Notes under the pieces: generated by a model
The model's database searches: none
What the model was told of the DNA's origin: nothing
Seen by the model: the letters and a program-made list of their open reading frames with translations, nothing else
Position numbers and translations under genes: made by a program
In this document: positions 8,806 through 19,035 of the stretch, in pieces
How positions within the stretch are numbered: position 1 is the first letter of the stretch
How the letters are laid out: each line of letters opens with the position of its first letter
Source of the DNA: Solimonas marina
GTDB lineage: Bacteria > Pseudomonadota > Gammaproteobacteria > Nevskiales > Nevskiaceae
DNA length: 64,000 nucleotides
Assembly: GCF_012241385.1 (NCBI RefSeq)
Contig: NZ_JAAVXB010000002.1
Span: 186,001-250,000 of the forward strand
Reading direction: 5' to 3'

Positions 8806-9732
8806 TCAGGTCAGCGTCGGCCGCTGGCCCCAGTACGTCGGATCGCCGAAGCGCTGCTTGAGATGTTCGATGAACAGACGCGTGCGCAAGGGCAGGTGGC
8901 GGCGTTCGAGGAACAGCGCGTAAATGCCGTTGGCCGGCGCCGCATAGTCCTGCAGCACGACGCGCAGGCGGCCGGCAGCGAGATCGTCGCTGACTTCCCA
9001 CAGCGAGCGCCATGCCAGGCCGCGGCCTTCGAGCGCCCATTCGTGCAGGATCGCGCCGTCGTTGCAGTCGAAGCGACCGCGCGGCCGCACGCTGCGCGGC
9101 TCGCCATCGATGACAAAGCTCCAAGCGCGGACACCGCCGCCGGTTTCTCCGAGCAGCAGCGCATCGTGTTCGGCCAGTTGGTCGGGATGCGTCGGCTCGC
9201 CGCGGCGCTTCAAATACGCCGGGCTGGCGACGACCACGCGACGGTTCTCGGCCAGATGCACGCGCACCAGGCGCGAGTCGGTCAGTTCGCCGACGCGGAT
9301 GGCGCAGTCGACGCTTTCGTTGGCGAGATCGGCGATGCGGTCCGACAAATCCAGCGACACGTCGACTTCCGGATGCTGGTCGAGAAAGCTGGCGATGGCC
9401 GGCGCCACGTGGCGACGACCGAAGCCGGCCGGCGCGGTGATGCGCAGGCGGCCGCTGGCACTCATGCTGCCGCGGCTGACGGCCGCTTCGGCGCTGGCAA
9501 GGTCCTCGACGATGCGCTGGCAGTCTTCGAGAAACGACGCGCCCTCGGCGGTCAGCGTCAGGCTGCGTGTGGTGCGCGTCAACAAGCGCACGCCGAGTCG
9601 TGCCTCGAGCGCGTCGATGCGGCGGCCGATCATTGCCGGCGTCAGATCCAGGGCGCGCGCCGCCGCCGACAGGCTGCCGCGCTGTGCGACCTGGATGAAG
9701 GTTTCGATTTCGCGTAAGGGGTTCACACGCAC
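8806..9732 (-). CDS. LysR-family transcriptional regulator
   Basis: A 308-residue LTTR. The N-terminal winged helix (residues about 5-65, with GSLSAAARALDLTPAMIGRR as recognition region) is followed by a linker helix and a periplasmic-binding-protein-like effector domain. The sequence LRITAPAGFGRRHVAP is typical of the LTTR subgroup that often regulates a neighbouring reductase or efflux gene. Here it lies tail-to-tail with the AraC gene, and the next gene upstream is mipA-like on the same strand, so no clear divergent target is present. Confidence 0.9.
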   Translation of the reverse strand: MRVNPLREIETFIQVAQRGSLSAAARALDLTPAMIGRRIDALEARLGVRLLTRTTRSLTLTAEGASFLEDCQRIVEDLASAEAAVSRGSMSASGRLRITAPAGFGRRHVAPAIASFLDQHPEVDVSLDLSDRIADLANESVDCAIRVGELTDSRLVRVHLAENRRVVVASPAYLKRRGEPTHPDQLAEHDALLLGETGGGVRAWSFVIDGEPRSVRPRGRFDCNDGAILHEWALEGRGLAWRSLWEVSDDLAAGRLRVVLQDYAAPANGIYALFLERRHLPLRTRLFIEHLKQRFGDPTYWGQRPTLT

Positions 9733-9787
9733 GGGCGGCGGCGGGGCGTGCGCCGAGTCTAACCGCTCGCCCGCCGGCCGCCCGGCG

Positions 9788-10576
9788 TCAGAACGAATAC
9801 GACGCGGTCAGTCCGGCGCTGAAGTTGTGGCGCTGCTCGACGATGGGACTGTCCTTGGCGTCGCCCTGCAGGCGCTCGCCGTTGACGAGGCCGGCGAGAG
9901 TCCAGTCGCCGAGCCGATAGCCGAGCTGCACCGTGCCGCCGACGCTCTGGATGCCGGCGCCGGCGTCGTAGGCCGGCAGCGAGGTCGTGGGATGGGCGAT
10001 CGGATCGACACCGAAATAGGTCTGCATGTGCTCGCCATTGGCCCAGCGCAGATTCGGGCCGGTGCTCAGCACCCAATGCGCGCCGAACGGATGGCGGACG
10101 CGCAGGCCCAGATCGACGGTCGTGCCCTGGTGCTGGCCGCCGATGTCGCTGGTGCTGCGCAGCGTGGCGCTGAAGCGGCGCGCACGGTAGGCAATGAAGG
10201 CGCTGCCGAGCGCGGTGCGGTCGATATTGCCGAGGTCATCCAGTCGATCGTCGCGCGAGGCGTCGCGCGGATCAACCACTTGCGTCGACAGCGCCAGCCC
10301 GAACAGCCAATGCGACCGCAGCGGCAGGGCCAGACCGGCTTGCAACGGCGTGCCGCCGAGCGGATTGCCGAGATAGAACGGTGTATCACCGAGGCGCAGG
10401 CTCAGCACCGGCAGCGGTACGGTGCGGCGCTCATCGCTGCCCGGATAGTCCGGGATCGTGGCGACACCGATGCCGATGCGGTTGTGCGGAGCGTCTGTCG
10501 TCTGCGCGTGTGCGGTCCACACCGGCACAGCCAGCAGGGCGCCGAGCGCCAGACGCGCATTTCGGGATCGAAGCAT
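9788..10576 (-). CDS. MipA/OmpV-family outer membrane protein
   Basis: A 262-residue outer-membrane beta-barrel of the MipA/OmpV family. A signal peptide ends at about residue 24 (AHAQ). The start of the barrel has the family pattern IGIGVATIPDYPGSDERR, later FGV and the closing strand NFSAGLTASYSF ends in a C-terminal Phe, as required for BAM-dependent insertion. Known members take part in murein-synthesising complexes or serve as outer-membrane porin-like proteins; the role here is unknown. An EF-hand protein gene lies 92 bp upstream on the same strand and may be co-transcribed. Confidence 0.8.
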   Translation of the reverse strand: MLRSRNARLALGALLAVPVWTAHAQTTDAPHNRIGIGVATIPDYPGSDERRTVPLPVLSLRLGDTPFYLGNPLGGTPLQAGLALPLRSHWLFGLALSTQVVDPRDASRDDRLDDLGNIDRTALGSAFIAYRARRFSATLRSTSDIGGQHQGTTVDLGLRVRHPFGAHWVLSTGPNLRWANGEHMQTYFGVDPIAHPTTSLPAYDAGAGIQSVGGTVQLGYRLGDWTLAGLVNGERLQGDAKDSPIVEQRHNFSAGLTASYSF

Positions 10577-10668
10577 GAGGAATCCTGGCAGTGAAGGCGG
10601 GCGTGGCTGCGGGCGCCGTCGGGCGGGGAGTGAGCGCGCACGGCGCCCGCAGTCCAGCGCGGTACCGA

Positions 10669-10938
10669 TCAGCGGTTGGCGGCCTTGCTCTGCATGAAGG
10701 CGGTGATCTCGCTTTCGGTGACGGCGCCGTCGCCGTTGCTGTCGATCGCCTGGAAATTCTTCGCCAGGCGCGGCATGCCGGCCTTGGCTTCGTCCGGGCT
10801 CAGCTTGCCGTCGTGATTGGTGTCGGCCTGCTGGAAGCGCTGGTCGAGCTTGGCCGCCATCTGCTCGGCACGCGACGGCGTGGCGGCGAATGCCATGGTC
10901 GGCGCGACGAGGGCGATGGCAACGAGGGGATAACGCAT
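10669..10938 (-). CDS. Exported EF-hand calcium-binding protein
   Basis: An 89-residue small protein with a signal peptide (residues 1-19, MAFAA) and two canonical EF-hand loops, DTNHDGKLSPDE and DSNGDGAVTESE, each with Asp/Asn at positions 1, 3, 5, Gly at 6 and Glu at 12. It should bind two calcium ions in the periplasm. It precedes the mipA/ompV-like gene. A calcium-buffering or signalling role is inference. Confidence 0.85.
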   Translation of the reverse strand: MRYPLVAIALVAPTMAFAATPSRAEQMAAKLDQRFQQADTNHDGKLSPDEAKAGMPRLAKNFQAIDSNGDGAVTESEITAFMQSKAANR

Positions 10939-11375
10939 ATCAAATGACTCCTTTGGGGGCTGAAACGGTGCGGCGTTCAGGGGAGGGTGCCGACCGATTC
11001 CGCTAGCCTAGGGAGTGCCTGCTGCGAGCGGTTTGCCGAGCCCGAACGCTATGTAGCGTTGTGTGACAGCCACGATCCGGCGAGTTGCACGACGTAGCGC
11101 CGGCGTCCGCCCGAACCCAGCGGAGACGGATGCTCGAATTGCACGATGGGCGCGCGCAACGCGGGCTTGAGGCGCCGCATGGATACACGCCGATACAAAA
11201 GCGCGGGCCAACATGGCCGCACCGCCATTGCATCGCCGTCATCAATGCAATGTTGGCCAAAAACACTCTCATTTTTTACTAAAAGTAAAAGATGATTTTC
11301 GGCGCAGTGGGTTCAAGTCACCCGGCTCGCGCCCTATCATCGCCGCTCTCAAGAAGAAACCCGATGGAGCCCACC
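10939..11375. other. Intergenic region upstream of aceB
   Basis: No convincing gene is seen in these 437 bp; short frames here lack start context or known motifs. The part next to aceB is AT-rich and has two symmetric sites: ATTGCAT-N11-ATGCAAT (11227-11251) and TTTTACT-AAA-AGTAAAA (11274-11290). These are candidate operators or promoter elements for malate synthase. The segment around 11305-11330 looks slightly like a tRNA T-arm but does not fold as one. Confidence 0.5.
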
Positions 11376-12974
11376 ATGAGCCTGAAACTGCCGGAAGGCA
11401 TGCAGATCAACGCGCCGATGCATCCGCGCTTCGAGGAAATTCTCACGCCGGACGCGCTGGAACTGGCTGCCAAGCTGCACCGCGCGTTCGAAGCGCGCCG
11501 CCAGGAGCTGCTGGCCAAGCGCGTCGAGCGTCAGGCGCGCATCGATGCCGGTGAGCTGCCGGACTTCCTGCCGGAAACCAAGGCGGTCCGTGAAGGCGAC
11601 TGGAAGGTCGCGCCGCTGCCGAAGGCGCTGGAGAACCGCCGCGTCGAGATCACCGGGCCGGTCGAACGCAAGATGATCATCAATGCGTTCAACTCGGGCG
11701 CCGACTCGTACATGACGGACTTCGAGGACTCCAACAGCCCGAACTGGTTCAACCAGATCCAGGGCCAGGTGAATCTGTACGACGCGATCCGTCGCCAGAT
11801 CAGCTTCACCAACGACAAGGGCAAGGAGTACAAGCTCGCCGACAAGATCGCGACGCTGCAGATCCGCCCGCGCGGCTGGCATCTGGACGAAAAGCACGTG
11901 CTGGTCGACGGCAAGCGCGTGTCCGGCGGCATCTTCGACTTCGCGCTGGTGTTCTTCCACAACGCCAAGGAACAGATCGCGCGCGGTGCCGGCCCGTTCT
12001 ACTACCTGCCGAAGATGGAAAGCCATCTGGAAGCGCGCCTGTGGAACGACATCTTCGTGATGGCGCAGGACCACGTCGGCCTGCCGCAGGGCACGATCAA
12101 GGCGACGGTGCTGATCGAGACCGTGCTCGCCACCTTCGAGCTCGAAGAAATCCTCTATGAACTGCGCGAGCACAGCGCCGGCCTCAACGCCGGTCGTTGG
12201 GACTACATCTTCTCGTGCATCAAGAAGTTCAAGCGCAACACCGACTTCTGCCTCGCCAACCGTGCGGCGATCACCATGGAAGTGCCGTTCATGCGCGCCT
12301 ACGCGCTGGCGCTGGTCAAGGCCTGCCACAAGCGCGGCGCGCCGGCGATGGGCGGCATGAGCGCGCTGATCCCGATCAAGGGCGACGAAGCGGCCAACGA
12401 AAAGGCCATGGCCGGCATCCGCAACGACAAGGCGCGCGATGCCCGTGATGGCTTCGACGGCGGCTGGGTGGCGCATCCGGGTCTGGTGGCGCTGGCGCAG
12501 GAAGAGTTCCAGAAGGTGCTGGGCGACCGCCCGAACCAGTGGGACAAGCAGCGCGACGACACCTACGGCCCGAAGGACTGGATGAACTTCCAGCCCGAGC
12601 AGCCGATCACCGAAACCGGCGTGCGCAACAACATCAACGTCGGCATCCACTACCTGGGCGCCTGGCTGGCCGGCAACGGCTGCGTGCCGATCCACAACCT
12701 GATGGAAGACGCCGCCACTGCCGAGATCAGCCGCTCGCAGATCTGGCAGTGGGTGGTCAGCCCCAAGGGCAAGCTCGACGACGGCCGCAAGGTCGACGCC
12801 GCGATGGTCCGCGCGATCATTCCGGAAGAGCTGGCCAAGGTGAAGGCCACCGTCAGCGCCGCCGGCGAAGACGTGGCGACCTACGAGCAGGCCGCGAAGA
12901 TCTTCGAGGACATGTCGCTGTCCGAGAACTTCGTCGAGTTCCTGACCCTCCCCCTCTACGAAGCCATGGAGTGA
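11376..12974 (+). CDS. aceB: Malate synthase A
   Basis: A 532-residue enzyme of the glyoxylate bypass, condensing acetyl-CoA and glyoxylate to malate in the cytoplasm. Length matches E. coli AceB (533). Recognisable segments are PRGWHLDEKHV, the metal/active-site strand TVLIETVLATFELEEILYE, LNAGRWDYIFS and the C-terminal NINVGIHYLGAWL. ATG 11376 is preferred because GGAG lies 6 nt upstream; an in-frame ATG at 11364 would add four residues. No isocitrate lyase gene is in the window. It fits with the fatty-acid degradation genes further on. Confidence 0.95.
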   Translation: MSLKLPEGMQINAPMHPRFEEILTPDALELAAKLHRAFEARRQELLAKRVERQARIDAGELPDFLPETKAVREGDWKVAPLPKALENRRVEITGPVERKMIINAFNSGADSYMTDFEDSNSPNWFNQIQGQVNLYDAIRRQISFTNDKGKEYKLADKIATLQIRPRGWHLDEKHVLVDGKRVSGGIFDFALVFFHNAKEQIARGAGPFYYLPKMESHLEARLWNDIFVMAQDHVGLPQGTIKATVLIETVLATFELEEILYELREHSAGLNAGRWDYIFSCIKKFKRNTDFCLANRAAITMEVPFMRAYALALVKACHKRGAPAMGGMSALIPIKGDEAANEKAMAGIRNDKARDARDGFDGGWVAHPGLVALAQEEFQKVLGDRPNQWDKQRDDTYGPKDWMNFQPEQPITETGVRNNINVGIHYLGAWLAGNGCVPIHNLMEDAATAEISRSQIWQWVVSPKGKLDDGRKVDAAMVRAIIPEELAKVKATVSAAGEDVATYEQAAKIFEDMSLSENFVEFLTLPLYEAME

Positions 12975-12975
12975 G

Positions 12976-13161
12976 CAGGGCTTTCGAGCAGCGCTAGCTG
13001 CGAGCCTGCGAACGCCCGCTGCGGTGCAACGCAGCGGGCCAGGCAGAGACAGGGCTTTCGAGCAGCGCTAGCTGCGAGCCTGCGAACGCCCGCTGCGATG
13101 CAACGCAGCGGGCCAGGTAGAGACAGGGCTTTCGAGCAGCGCTAGCTGCGAGCCTGAAGTG
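12976..13161 (+). repeat. 74-bp direct repeat, 2.5 copies, after aceB
   Basis: Units start at 12976, 13050 and 13124 with CAGGGCTTTCGAGCAGCGC; the first two are complete 74-bp copies differing by a few bases and the third is cut after about 35 bp. Each holds internal palindromes (GCGCTAGC, CCCGCTGC...GCAGCGGG). The array lies between the aceB stop and its terminator. Confidence 0.9.
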
Positions 13162-13194
13162 AAAAGCCGCGCGGAGCGATCCGCGCGGCTTTTT
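13162..13194 (+). terminator. Rho-independent terminator after the aceB repeat
   Basis: A perfect 14-bp stem AAAAGCCGCGCGGA / TCCGCGCGGCTTTT with a GCGA tetraloop is followed by T. It ends the aceB transcript 190 bp after the stop. Confidence 0.88.
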
Positions 13195-13269
13195 GTTGCC
13201 CACCATCTCCGGCGTTTGCACTTCGGGCCCTAGCATTACAAAGCCGCACGCTGCACGCGGGCTCCAGTC

Positions 13270-13311
13270 CCCCTCCGCCCGCTCGCGGGGGGAGGGGTTA
13301 GGGGAGGTGGG
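13270..13311. repeat. GC-rich palindromic intergenic element
   Basis: CCCCTCC pairs with GGAGGGG around a CG-rich loop, followed by a second GGGGAGGTGGG. The 190 bp between the aceB terminator and the slp-like gene hold nothing else recognisable. Such CCCCTCCGCCC elements are common dispersed repeats in high-GC proteobacteria; copy number cannot be judged here. Confidence 0.4.
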
Positions 13312-13384
13312 CGTATCTATTCTCGCCGGACAGTGCTGCAGCCCCCGCGCCACAAGCAAGGCGACGCGGTTGCCGACAGCACGC

Positions 13385-14050
13385 TCAGCGCTGGCGCGCG
13401 GCGGGTTCCACAAAGCCGACATGCGTGACCGCCTCATGGGCGCTGATCGCCTCCTGCAGGCCCGGCGGCAACGGCGGTGGCAGCGGTGGGTGGGGCCGGT
13501 TCACGTAGATCACCGGGTAGTAGTAGTCACCCGCCGGGTAATAAAAGTACGGATAGAGCAGCGGGTCGAAGCCGGTGGTGACGGCGGTGGCCGGCGCGTG
13601 TGCGTCGAGCGGCCACAGGTGAATCTGGTCGGCATCGAGCTTGGCATATTCGTAGCGATAGCCGCCGACCCTGCGCATCTCGGCGCCGGCGACCGTGCCG
13701 GTGACGGTGATCTCGCGGCCGGGCTGATAGGTCTGCGGGTCGAGATAGCGGTCGACGCAGGTCAGGAAGCGGCCGTTGTCGCGGTCATCGAGGATGGGCC
13801 GTGCATTGTCGGCCAGCGGTTTGCCGAGCACCTCGAAGCAGGTGCGCTGTGCCTCGTTGGTCATCGACAGAATCGGCCCGCCCCAGCGGACTTCCGCGGG
13901 CATCGCACGCTGCGCCGTGGTTTGAGTGGAGGCGCCGGCGACCTGACGTGGCGTCAAGTCCTCGAAATCGCCGCGCAGGGCCGGGGGCGCGCAGGCGCTC
14001 AGGGTCGTCAGCAGGGCAATCAGCAAGGCGTAATGCCAGACTTCATCCAT
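13385..14050 (-). CDS. Slp-family outer membrane lipoprotein
   Basis: A 221-residue lipoprotein. The signal sequence ends with lipobox LSAC (Cys at about residue 20). FEDLTPRQV and the beta-rich RWGGPILSMTNE...TCFEVLGKPL, then GRFLTCVDRYLDP and ITVTGTVAG, match the Slp (starvation-inducible lipoprotein) family. The C-terminus has a Tyr/Pro-rich segment (YYPAGDYYYP, RPHPPLPPP). Start ATG 14050 has GGAG 6 nt upstream; ATG 14062 is possible. Function in the family is poorly known: outer-membrane stability in stress. Confidence 0.82.
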   Translation of the reverse strand: MDEVWHYALLIALLTTLSACAPPALRGDFEDLTPRQVAGASTQTTAQRAMPAEVRWGGPILSMTNEAQRTCFEVLGKPLADNARPILDDRDNGRFLTCVDRYLDPQTYQPGREITVTGTVAGAEMRRVGGYRYEYAKLDADQIHLWPLDAHAPATAVTTGFDPLLYPYFYYPAGDYYYPVIYVNRPHPPLPPPLPPGLQEAISAHEAVTHVGFVEPAARQR

Positions 14051-14182
14051 CGGGGTCTCCATTCGTTGCGCAGCGCAATCCGTGCGCTGCCGGGGCGGAG
14101 ACACCTTATGGGGCGAGGGCGGCCGACAGGCGTCGGCCGCGTATTCAGCAGTAACGGCGCGTAACCGCGGCGCCGGTGATGC

Positions 14183-14701
14183 TTAAACCGGTTGCAACTG
14201 CTCGCTGAAACGTCTGGCGTTCTGCACATAGTGCAGGGCCTGGGCCTTGAGCATCTGCGCGGTGCGTTCGTCCAGCGTGCGCACGACCTTGGCCGGCGAG
14301 CCGACGATCAGCGAATGGTCCGGGAACTCCTTGCCCTCGGTGACCAGGGCGTTGGCGCCGACGATGCAGCCCTTGCCGATCCTGGCGTTGTTGAGGATCA
14401 CCGAGCCGATGCCGATCAGCGTGCCATCGCCGATGGTGCAGCCATGCAGCATCGCCATGTGGCCGATCGTGCAGTGGCTGCCGATGCTCAGCTTGATGCC
14501 GGGGTCGGTATGCAGCACCGAGCCTTCCTGGATGTTGGTGTTCTCGCCGATGCTGATGTCGTCGTTGTCGCCGCGGATGGTGACGTTGAACCAGACACTG
14601 ACGCCGGGCGCGGCGTGCACCGAGCCGATGACGGTGGCGTTCGGGGCGATCCAGTGCTCGCCCTCGAAATGCGGGACGCGGTCGCCGAGGCGGTAGATCA
14701 T
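14183..14701 (-). CDS. Gamma-class carbonic anhydrase family protein
   Basis: A 172-residue left-handed beta-helix protein with hexapeptide repeats throughout (for example IGENTNI, IGSHCTIGHMAMLHGCTIGDG). The Zn-ligand-like histidines are present (HTDP, then IGHMAMLHGC), and RGDND (IRGDNDDISIG) is the family signature of the YrdA/CaiE/gamma-CA group. It may hydrate CO2 or be a related transferase-like protein; many members show no measured activity. Start ATG 14701 has GAGGAG upstream. Confidence 0.88.
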   Translation of the reverse strand: MIYRLGDRVPHFEGEHWIAPNATVIGSVHAAPGVSVWFNVTIRGDNDDISIGENTNIQEGSVLHTDPGIKLSIGSHCTIGHMAMLHGCTIGDGTLIGIGSVILNNARIGKGCIVGANALVTEGKEFPDHSLIVGSPAKVVRTLDERTAQMLKAQALHYVQNARRFSEQLQPV

Positions 14702-14870
14702 GAAGTGCTCCTCGCTGGGGGGCAGACATTGTCGCAGCACTGCCGATGCCGACGACACTTTCCGGTGCCCGCGTTCCCGCAAAAAGGGCGGGCGAACGGG
14801 CTCGGCGGGGCAGTGCTTAAAGAGACAAGGGTTTTTTGCGCCGTTACGCTTCGCAATGATGCAACCCCTC

Positions 14871-15735
14871 ACCGTTCATGCCGAGCGCGGCCGCAGGCGT
14901 GTATCGAGGCACGTGCCGGGCACGTGGGGTTGCCCAGTGCGGTCCGAAGCCCCTCGATATAGCCGCTACGCGGCCACTCGGGGCGAACGGCGGTACCTCT
15001 CACCGTTCATGCCGAGTGCCGCCGCAGGCGGTGTATCGAGGCACGCGCGAGGCGTGATGCGAGTCCTAATGCTCGCTGCGCGTGCGGCAACCCCTCGATA
15101 CGATCGCTACGCGATCACTCGGGGCGAACGGCAGAAAGCAAAAATCCCGGAGATGCCCCACCGTTCATGCCGAGTGCGGCCGCAGGCCGTGTATCGAGGC
15201 ACGTGCCGGGCGCGTGGGGTTGCCCGGTGCGGTCCAGGGCCCCTCGATCCAGCCGCTACGCGGCCACTCCGGGCGAACGGCGGTACCTCTCACCGTTCAT
15301 GCCGAGTGCCGCCGCAGGCGGTGTATCGAGGCACGCGCGAGGCGTGATGAGAGTCCTGATGCTCGCTGCGCGTGCAGTAACCCCTCGATACGATCGCTAC
15401 GCGACCACTCGGGGTGAACGGCAGAAAGCAAAAATCCCGGAGATACCCCACCGTTCATGCCGAGTGCCGCCGCAGGCGGTGTATCGAGGCACGCGCGAGG
15501 CGTGATGCGAGTCCTGATGCTCGCTGCGCGTGCAGTAACCCCTCGATACGATCGCTACGCGATCACTCGGGGCGAACGGCAGAAAGCAAAATCCCGGAGA
15601 TACCTCACCGTTCATGCCGAGCGCGGCCGCAGGCGTGTATCGAGGCACGTGTCGGGCGCGCGGGGCGGCCCGGAGCGGTCCGAAGCCCCTCGATATAGCC
15701 GCTACGCGGCCACTCGGGGCGAACGGCGGAGGGCC
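14871..15735. repeat. Array of six palindromic repeats in two alternating forms
   Basis: Units begin with ACCGTTCATGCCGAG at 14871, 15002, 15160, 15292, 15450 and 15607 and each closes with CTCGGGGCGAACGG or a near match. Two forms exist: A, about 131 bp (units 1, 3, 6), and B, about 158 bp with tail CGGCAGAAAGCAAAAATCCC (units 2, 4, 5), giving the order A-B-A-B-B-A. Inverted pairs within each unit are CCGTTC/GAACGG and GTATCGAGG/CCCTCGATA. This is a REP/BIME-like array with no supported gene; frames through it are repetitive and lack protein features. Confidence 0.9.
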
Positions 15736-15844
15736 GGGTATCATCGCGGATTGCATCCGAGCGACTGCGGCTCGGAATCCGCTCTCTCGGGTTCATCGAC
15801 ACGAGCCGAATCGGCAAGGCGCCATAAAAAGTTCGGATCTGCCC

Positions 15845-15900
15845 CTTGAAACCCGCGGAGTCGTCCTCAACAATTAGCAGCCTTCATCGGGGAGTGCTAA
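15845..15900 (+). promoter_or_regulatory. Heat-shock promoter element and CIRCE-like operator
   Basis: TTAGCAGCC-N9-GAGTGCTAA (15874-15900) matches the HrcA operator CIRCE (TTAGCACTC-N9-GAGTGCTAA) perfectly in the right arm and in six of nine positions in the left. CTTGAAA at 15845-15851 matches the sigma-32 -35 element; the corresponding -10 is not clear. Both lie upstream of groES, so dual HrcA/RpoH control is likely. Confidence 0.78.
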
Positions 15901-15974
15901 CACCGTGCCTAGAAAGCGGTTGTGGCGTTTCCCACAGGTTCACACAAGTCATTGACCTATTTGGAGATTCACCT

Positions 15975-16262
15975 ATGAAGCTTCGCCCTCTGCACGATCG
16001 CGTGATCGTCAAGCGTCTTGAAGAAGAGAAGAAGTCGGCTGGCGGCATCATCATCCCGGACAACGCGGCAGAGAAGCCGGTGAAGGGCGAAATCCTCGCC
16101 GTCGGCCCGGGCAAGAAGGACGACGCCGGCAAGGCCATCGCCCTCGACCTGAAGGTTGGCGACAAGGTGCTGTTCGGCAAGTACTCGGGCTCCGAGGTCA
16201 AGGTCGACGGCGAAGACCTGCTGGTCATGCGCGAAGACGACGTCATCGCGGTTTTCGCCTAA
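15975..16262 (+). CDS. groES: Co-chaperonin GroES
   Basis: A 95-residue Hsp10. It starts [14 protein letters not shown], has the mobile loop [13 protein letters not shown], and ends with REDDVIAVF, all typical. Seven subunits cap the GroEL ring in ATP-driven protein folding. TTGGAG precedes the ATG by about 8 nt. It is followed by groEL after 33 bp in the standard operon; a CIRCE-like site lies upstream. Confidence 0.97.
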   Translation: MKLRPLHDRVIVKRLEEEKKSAGGIIIPDNAAEKPVKGEILAVGPGKKDDAGKAIALDLKVGDKVLFGKYSGSEVKVDGEDLLVMREDDVIAVFA

Positions 16263-17939
<1,677 letters not shown>

Positions 17940-17968
17940 GAAATCACCCAGCAGTCGTACGCTGTCTC

Positions 17969-18000
17969 ATCGGGGCGCCTTCGGGCGCCCCGATTTTTTT
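17969..18000 (+). terminator. Rho-independent terminator of groESL
   Basis: An 11-bp stem ATCGGGGCGCC / GGCGCCCCGAT with a TTCG tetraloop followed by a run of T starts 30 nt after the groEL stop. Confidence 0.93.
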
Positions 18001-18019
18001 GCGCCCGCGACTCCATCCC

Positions 18020-18086
18020 GCAGGAGTGGCGCGAGCCGCGACCCCGACTTTCTCCCTTTTCTGTAGGAGTGGCGCAAGCCGCGACC
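18020..18086. repeat. Two REP elements
   Basis: GCAGGAGTGGCGCGAGCCGC (from 18020) and GTAGGAGTGGCGCAAGCCGC (from 18063), each followed by GAC, are imperfect palindromes of the GTAGGAGCGGC...GCCGCGAC type. The same sequence recurs near 40.9-42.0 kb, 46.7 kb and 48.1-48.3 kb, around the RAYT gene. Confidence 0.75.
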
Positions 18087-18130
18087 CGCCACTTCATCCC
18101 GCCAACCAACCACTGCCAACCGCCGTCCCA

Positions 18131-18975
18131 GCCTCCCGTTCATGTCGAGTAGGCCCGCAGGGCCATATCGAGACACGCCCCGCAACTTCAGGCGCCCCCG
18201 AACGACGCCGACCCTCATCCCGCCGGCCCCTCGATACACGGCTACGCCGCACTCGGGGTGAGCGGGTAGTGGGAGCCGCTGCACATCCACGCCCGGCACC
18301 CGCCAACCAACCCCTGCCAACCGCCGTCCCAGCCCCCGTTCATGTCGAGTAGGCCCGCAGGGCCATATCGCGACACGCCCCGCGACTTCAGGCGCCCCCG
18401 AACGACACCGAACCTCATCCCGCTAGCCCCTCGATACACGGCTACGCCGCACTCGGGGTGAGCGGGTCGCGGGAGCCGCGGCACCTCGACGCCCGGCACC
18501 CGTCTGCCAACCCAACCAATCGCCGCCCCAAACATCCGTTCATGTCGAGTAGGCCCACAGGGCCACATCGAGACACGCCCCGCAACTTCAGCCCCCCGAA
18601 CGACACCGAACCTCATCCCGCCGGCCCCTCGATACACGGCTACGCCGCACTCGGGGTGAGCGGGTAGTGGGAGCCGCTGCACATCCACGCCCGGCACCCG
18701 CCAACCAACCCCTGCCAACCGCCGTCCCAGCCCCCGTTCATGTCGAGTAGGCCCGCAGGGCCATATCGCGACACGCCCCGCAACTTCAGGCCCCCGAACG
18801 ACACCGAACCTCTCCCGCTAGCCCCTCGATACACGGCTACGCCGCACTCGGGGTGAGCGGGTAGTGGGAGCGGCGGCACCTCGACGCCCGGCACCCGCCA
18901 ACCAACCCCTGCCAACCGCCGTCCCAACCTCCCGTTCATGTCGAGTAGGCCCACAGGGCCGTATCGAGACACGCC
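18131..18975. repeat. Tandem array of about 200-bp palindromic repeats
   Basis: The marker CATGTCGAGTAGGCC occurs at 18141, 18341, 18541, 18739 and 18937, giving units of 200, 200, 198 and 198 bp and a partial fifth. Each unit contains the arm CCGTTCATGTCGAG opposing CTCGGGGTGAGCGG, with ATCGAGACACG opposing CCCTCGATACACG, so it is a longer relative of the array before groES. No gene is supported between 18001 and 19035. Confidence 0.9.
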
Positions 18976-19035
18976 CCCAACCCACCCGCACAAGCAAGTG
19001 TCCACGGCCACCGCCGTTCACGTACGCTAACCGTC

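Noticed and set aside
10591..10947. Frame of 118 codons opposite the EF-hand gene
   Set aside because: The minus strand has a signal peptide and two perfect EF-hands; the plus frame has no recognisable feature.
11300..11335. GGTTCAAGTCACC resembling a tRNA T-arm
   Set aside because: The flanking bases do not form the 5-bp stem and no D-arm, anticodon arm or acceptor stem can be drawn.
14872..15850. Overlapping reading frames through the A/B repeat array (for example to 15347, 15417 and 15849)
   Set aside because: They consist of the translated repeat unit, have no ribosome sites and occur on both strands; no domain is visible.
17999..19011. Reading frames of 117-158 codons on both strands after groEL
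   Set aside because: They repeat every 200 bp with the palindromic array and carry no protein-like conservation.
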